A DNA stretch of 64,000 bases, taken from assembly GCA_022496185.1 (NCBI GenBank), contig WTXG01000094.1, positions 62,001 to 126,000 on the forward strand, written 5' to 3'. The DNA is from Multifurca ochricompacta (Eukaryota; Basidiomycota; Agaricomycetes; Russulales; Russulaceae). Numbering within the stretch: position 1 is the stretch's first letter; the number at the start of each line of letters is the position of its first letter. Positions 59,885 through 64,000 of this stretch are shown here, piece by piece. The notes below the pieces were generated by a model that did no database searches, was not told the DNA's origin, and saw only the letters and a list, made by a program, of their open reading frames with translations. A program made the position numbers and the translations under genes.

Positions 59885-62800
59885 TTAACTGTTTCTGGGC
59901 GCTTCTGGATGCTGGTTATGAAATTCTGCAATAAGGGCCGGGGCGAAGATATCTCCGGCCGGTTCCCACGAGTTGTCAGAGGCTGGGAATCCTTTCCATT
60001 TGACTAGGTAATATAGCTTGCGCCCTCGGCCTTGTCACTTCGAGTCCAGAATGCATTCTACTTCCCACTCCTCTTCTCTGTCGATAAGGTCAGGTGGGGG
60101 CCTTGGGAAGTTCTCCCCATGCAGGGGTGTTTCCTTATAAGGTGTCAGCAGTTTGGCGTGGAAGACTGGGTGGATGCGCCATGCGGGAGGAAGTTCGAGT
60201 TCATACGACACATCTGACAGCTTCCTTGTTATCTTGAAGGGTCCGTGACGTCAGGGCGCTAATTTGGCCGTGGGGTGTGACGTGTGAATGTTCTTCCCTT
60301 CCAACCATACCAGGTCATTGGTCCAATAAGGTGTGAACCTTGAAGGTCTTTCTGCCAGGGTCCTTTGCGCCTTCAACAGATTTTCATTGGCTGATTTCCG
60401 AATCTCTTCCCATTGGTTGATACGATGCGTGGCTGAAGGGACATTCGTCGGCTTTCCGGTCCACGTGGCTCGGGGTGTCCATCCCATGATAAGTGAGAAT
60501 GGGGAGGTCTTTGTGGTGCCATTGGGCCAAGAGTTGTGTGCGAATTCTGCCGTCGCTAGCCAGTCTGCCCAATCATCCTGTTGTCTGTTGCACCAGAATC
60601 GAAGATACTGTTTGAGCCACTGGTTTGTCCTTTCCGACTGTCCATCTGTCTGTGGGTGATACGCTGTGGAGATGTTCTGGGCGATATTCAGCGTCTTACA
60701 GAGCGCTCTCGCAAACGCGGATGTGAAGCATGGGTCGCGATCTGAGATGATCTTTTCAGGGAGGCCATAGTGTCTGTAGACATGATCCAGGTAAAGTTTG
60801 GCCACTCCCTCTGCTGTGATAGACTCTTTGCAGGGTATAAACAACGCCACCTTTGAACAGTCGTGATCGGTGATGGTCAGGACTGTGTCGAAACCTCTGG
60901 AAATGGGGAGTTTAACAATGAAATCCATGGCGATCGTCTGGAATGGTTGTGAGGCTGTTGGCGTAATTGGGAATGGTGCCGGTGGTTGTGGGTGCGTGTT
61001 TACTTTGTTGGCCTGGCAGTCTGCACATCCCTTCACATATTCCTCCACATCCTTTTTCATGTTTGGCCACCAGTAGTCGCGTTTGGCAAGAGCATAAGTG
61101 TTGGCAATGCCAGGGTGTCCTGCAGAGGGGAGGTCGTGGTGAAAATGGATCACCCCCCTCTTAATGTTGTCACCACCGGTGACAACGAGTCGATCCCCGT
61201 CCTTCCACCACAGGCCGTCAATCCTTTTCAGGTTGTGTGCCTCGGCCCATGCTTCGCATAACTGCTGATTCATATTTTGGGACACTTGGGCCCATAGATC
61301 CATGTCATGAAGACTGACAACCGCCGTCTTTGCAAAGACCTCTTCGGGGAGCACTGTGACATTAGTGTTATCCTCTCTGTCATCGTTCAAGTCCGGCCGT
61401 CGTGACAATGCGTCTGCTCGTGCGTTGCGACTTCCTGCAATGTGTTTGAGCACGAAGTTGTATTCTTCCAATTCTAAAACTTCGCGAGCAACTTGTCGAC
61501 TGATTTTGTGGGGTTCCTTCCAATACAGTAGATTGGAGTGATCGGTGTAAATAATAGTCTTGTGAGGAGTTCCCACTAGATATGGTCGCCAATGTCGCAA
61601 TGCTTTCACGATAGCCAGTAATTCCCTGTCCCAAATGTCATAATTCCGTTCCGCCGGCGAGAATGTCTCTGAGTAAAAGGCCACCGGGTGAAGGAGTCCC
61701 GCCATATCCCGCTGATTTAATATGGCGCCATTTGCAAAGTGGGATGCATCGACCTCAAGTTCGAAGGGTTTCTGCAGATCTGGTTGTAACAGGACCGGTT
61801 CTGAACCAATAATGTCGCGAATCTGTTCAAAAGCCGTCTGATGTTCTTCTGTCCAATGCCAGGGAACATCTTTCTTCAGTAATCCGTTTAGCGGTTGAGT
61901 GATTCCTGAGAAACCTTGGACAAAACGTCGATAGAAATTACAGAACCCAATGAAAGATCGCACATCCTTGACACATGTGGGCACCGGCCATTCTCGGATT
62001 CCTTGCACCTTTACGGGGTCCATTCGGACCTGTCCTCCTTCTAATATAACTCCCAGGTATTCCACACTTGACTGTTCGAACGAGCACTTGGCGGGCTTGA
62101 GGTATAAGTCGTGTTCGTGTAGGATGTCTAGCACTTGATGTACTCGCTCTCGGTGATGGGTCAGATCGTTTTCGGTTGCTACTAGTATGTCATCCATGTA
62201 AACCACTACTTCGCCGGTAAGAATGAGGTCACGGAATATGTGGTTCATCATCGATTGGAAAGTAGCAGGAGAGTTGGTAAGGCCGAAGAACATAACGTTT
62301 GGTTCGAAGAGTCCTTGATTGGTTTTAAAGGCCGCTTTACACTGATCCCCTTCTTTGATCCGGATGTTATTGTAACCCCAACGGACGTCCATTTTGGAAA
62401 ACAAAGATTTATTCCTCATGGTGTCGATAAGTTCGGAGATGAGTGGCAAGGGGTAGGTATTCTTTACAGTGTAGGCGTTTATCCGTCGGTAATCCTGAAC
62501 AGGTCGAAGCTTGCTGTCTTTCTTTTTAATGAAGAAGAATGGCGATGCGTAGGGCGATTTCGATGGACGGATATACCCCTTTGCAAGATGTTCCTCAAGG
62601 AATGCCGTAAGTGCGGTTTGTTCGGCCTGTGACAATGGGTAGATTTTACAATCAATTGCTGACGGGGTATTGGGTATAAAGTCAATGGCATGGTCCCACG
62701 GTCGTACAGGGGGAAAACGTTGCGATTCCTCCTCCGAGAACACTTTCCAGTGTCGGTGGTACTCCGCTGGCACCACCTCTTCAAATGTTTTCTCTGCATG

Positions 62801-63523
62801 TCCTTCTACCGCTTTCTGCGCGAGTTCTGATGCCTTGGTGACGAAACAACATCTCGGGTCTTCCTCGTTTACTTCTGCCTTGTGTGCCAAGGAATGTCGG
62901 ACTGTGTAATCATACCCTATTGATGTAATGAGCATGGGGTTAGAGTCCTTATCCATTGTCGCATCGCTCCAGTTAATCTTCGGCTCAAATGCGGCAAGCC
63001 AGGGATATCCCAGGACCAAATCTTCTCCGCCTAGGTTGGTGACTAGGAAGCGTATGACTTTCGTTCTTTCCCCTACTTGGACATTGAGGTCGGTATAATG
63101 TGTGATTTTTCCGGCCCGGTTGGCGGTCCCGTCAATATTCCAGATATTCTTTTCCTGGGGAAGTGCCAGCATTCCCAATCCCATGGTCTTTGTCATTCGT
63201 GGGCTGATGAAGTTGTCGGTAGCTCCTGAGTCAATCAGGATGTCGCGATCGGCCATCCTCTGTGTAGTTTCGAAATGTACTGGTATTTTCAAAGATTTGA
63301 AGCGACTAGTATACACAGAGGTTACATGTAGTGCTCGCGCCCAGGCCGAAGGGTTTGAGCTGATTAAATCCTTTTTCACGAACGCCTTTTCTACCAGAAT
63401 AGCTCGCACTTCTTCACTCTCCTTCATCATATTTGCCCATATTTCCTGCGCCTTTTCTTCCTTCGTTTTTTTGTTGACAGTTGGTGGGTTGTTCTGGATC
63501 GGCGTGACAGTTGCTTCCGCCAC
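59885..63523 (-). CDS. Gypsy E gag C-terminus fused with pol (protease, RT, RNase H, integrase, chromodomain)
   Basis: A single open frame runs from 63523 to 60251 (1,090 residues), then after one TGA to the chromodomain and TAA at 59885-59887. In order: gag tail; protease [14 protein letters not shown] with [13 protein letters not shown] and YMDDILVAT; RNase [15 protein letters not shown] and TDHSNLLYW; integrase [58 protein letters not shown]; and chromodomain [18 protein letters not shown]. Stops at KLAP* (60251) and SK*QGRGRK (about 60035) break the end. Unlike the other copies, gag (KAFVKKD) joins pol ([14 protein letters not shown]) without a frame change. Confidence 0.9.
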
Positions 63524-64000
63524 TCATACCCCTTTCTTCGGGCATTCCTTAGACATGTGTCCCTGTGCCTTGCAGCGAAAGCATCGTCCTTCCTTCATCA
63601 GGGTCTGCCTTTCATCTTCCGTAAGGGCCACCCATGCTCTGGTTCTGTCGGCCGAGGTATCCATGGCATTTGGATCCCTCTGACTGGCGTGTGTGGGTTT
63701 AACTCCAAAGGCAGCCTTCCACTGGTCACGGGTTTTTCCCTTCTTTGTATCGACTCCGAAGCGTGTCTGGAAGTCCAAATAGTCCTGCTGCTGTCGTCGA
63801 GCAGCGTCAACCCACGTGTCCCAGTCATTGGGGTGGTGGAACTGGATAATGTTTTTCACCAGTGGGTTGGGCAACCCCTGGGAGAAAAGGTCCAACGTGG
63901 CCTCTTCATCGGTGTCATATCCGGCCCTATTGGCCAGGCTTCTGAACTTGGCTACATAAGCATCAAGTTCTCCTTTCTCCATCCTGAGGGACTTAAGCTC
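63524..64000 (-). CDS. Gypsy E gag, partial
   Basis: C-terminal two thirds of the gag frame, entering from the right edge: EKGELDAYVAKFRSLANRAG, GLPNPLVKNIIQFHHPNDWD and the CCHC knuckle CFRCKAQGHMSKEC, up to PKKGV*. The TGA (63521-63523 region) stands where Gypsy A has CGT (Arg). The frame is the same as the downstream pol frame. Confidence 0.88.
   Translation of the reverse strand, partial: ELKSLRMEKGELDAYVAKFRSLANRAGYDTDEEATLDLFSQGLPNPLVKNIIQFHHPNDWDTWVDAARRQQQDYLDFQTRFGVDTKKGKTRDQWKAAFGVKPTHASQRDPNAMDTSADRTRAWVALTEDERQTLMKEGRCFRCKAQGHMSKECPKKGV

Larger units (their letters stand above)
58005..64000 (-). mobile_element. Gypsy E: youngest-looking family-A chromovirus, continues past the right edge
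   Basis: 3' LTR 58005-58584, polypurine tract (58585-58598), ORF3, pol and part of gag, all on the minus strand. It is inserted in Gypsy D; the 5 bp before it are CATGG (58000-58004), the expected TSD. The 5' LTR lies beyond 64000. Only three TGA codons were found (about 63521, 60250 and 60035), the fewest of the copies here. Confidence 0.93.

Overview
This is a nuclear genome segment from a filamentous basidiomycete, most likely an Agaricomycete. The evidence is intron-dense genes (introns mostly 50-80 bp with GT..AG ends), pyrimidine-rich promoters, MUB1/SamB and Orb6/Cbk1 proteins of mushroom type, a mushroom-type NLR, and chromodomain Ty3/Gypsy elements. The species cannot be named from the sequence. 

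The window has two compartments. Positions 1 to about 22,900 are CpG-containing, gene-bearing DNA: an SLM1-like BAR/PH gene (partial, minus), PHO88/SND3, a tRNA-Glu(CTC), a small unknown gene, an NDR/Cbk1 kinase, samB/MUB1 (MYND zinc finger), POP4 (RNase P/MRP), a 7-TM rhodopsin-fold protein, a cupin-like protein, and a decayed gene divergent from an NLR immune-type receptor. The NLR (22,115-25,431) crosses into the second compartment; its 3' part has no CG dinucleotide that I could find and ends in eight nearly identical 120-bp TPR units. Several otherwise conserved genes (SLM1-like, samB, 7-TM, NLR) carry single missing bases. These are either sequence errors or real decay. 

Positions 25,674-64,000 are a nested transposon block. 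Order of nesting: a Tc1-like remnant interrupted by a hAT-type element (8-bp TSD); a Gypsy-B LTR fragment interrupted by a Copia element (minus); the Copia 5' LTR broken by a palindromic Tc1-like element; that palindrome hit by Gypsy A (TSD AGTTT); Gypsy A's 3' LTR hit by Gypsy B (TSD TTGGG); then a heavily decayed Gypsy C carrying a solo Copia LTR (TSD TCTTC), an LTR fragment hit by Gypsy D, and D truncated by Gypsy E, which runs off the right edge. 

The Gypsy elements are chromoviruses of two related families (A/E and B/C/D). They share four features worth attention. Each has an 11-nt stretch near the predicted transcript start that is complementary to the site just after the LTR, as in Tf1 self-priming. 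gag and pol overlap at a T5 run in the -1 frame, except in E, where they are fused in one frame. A third ORF lies about 40 nt after the integrase chromodomain and encodes a protein with up to four zinc-knuckle-like motifs. Nonsense mutations are nearly all TGA at arginine (CGA) codons, a sign of CpG methylation or RIP-like decay.
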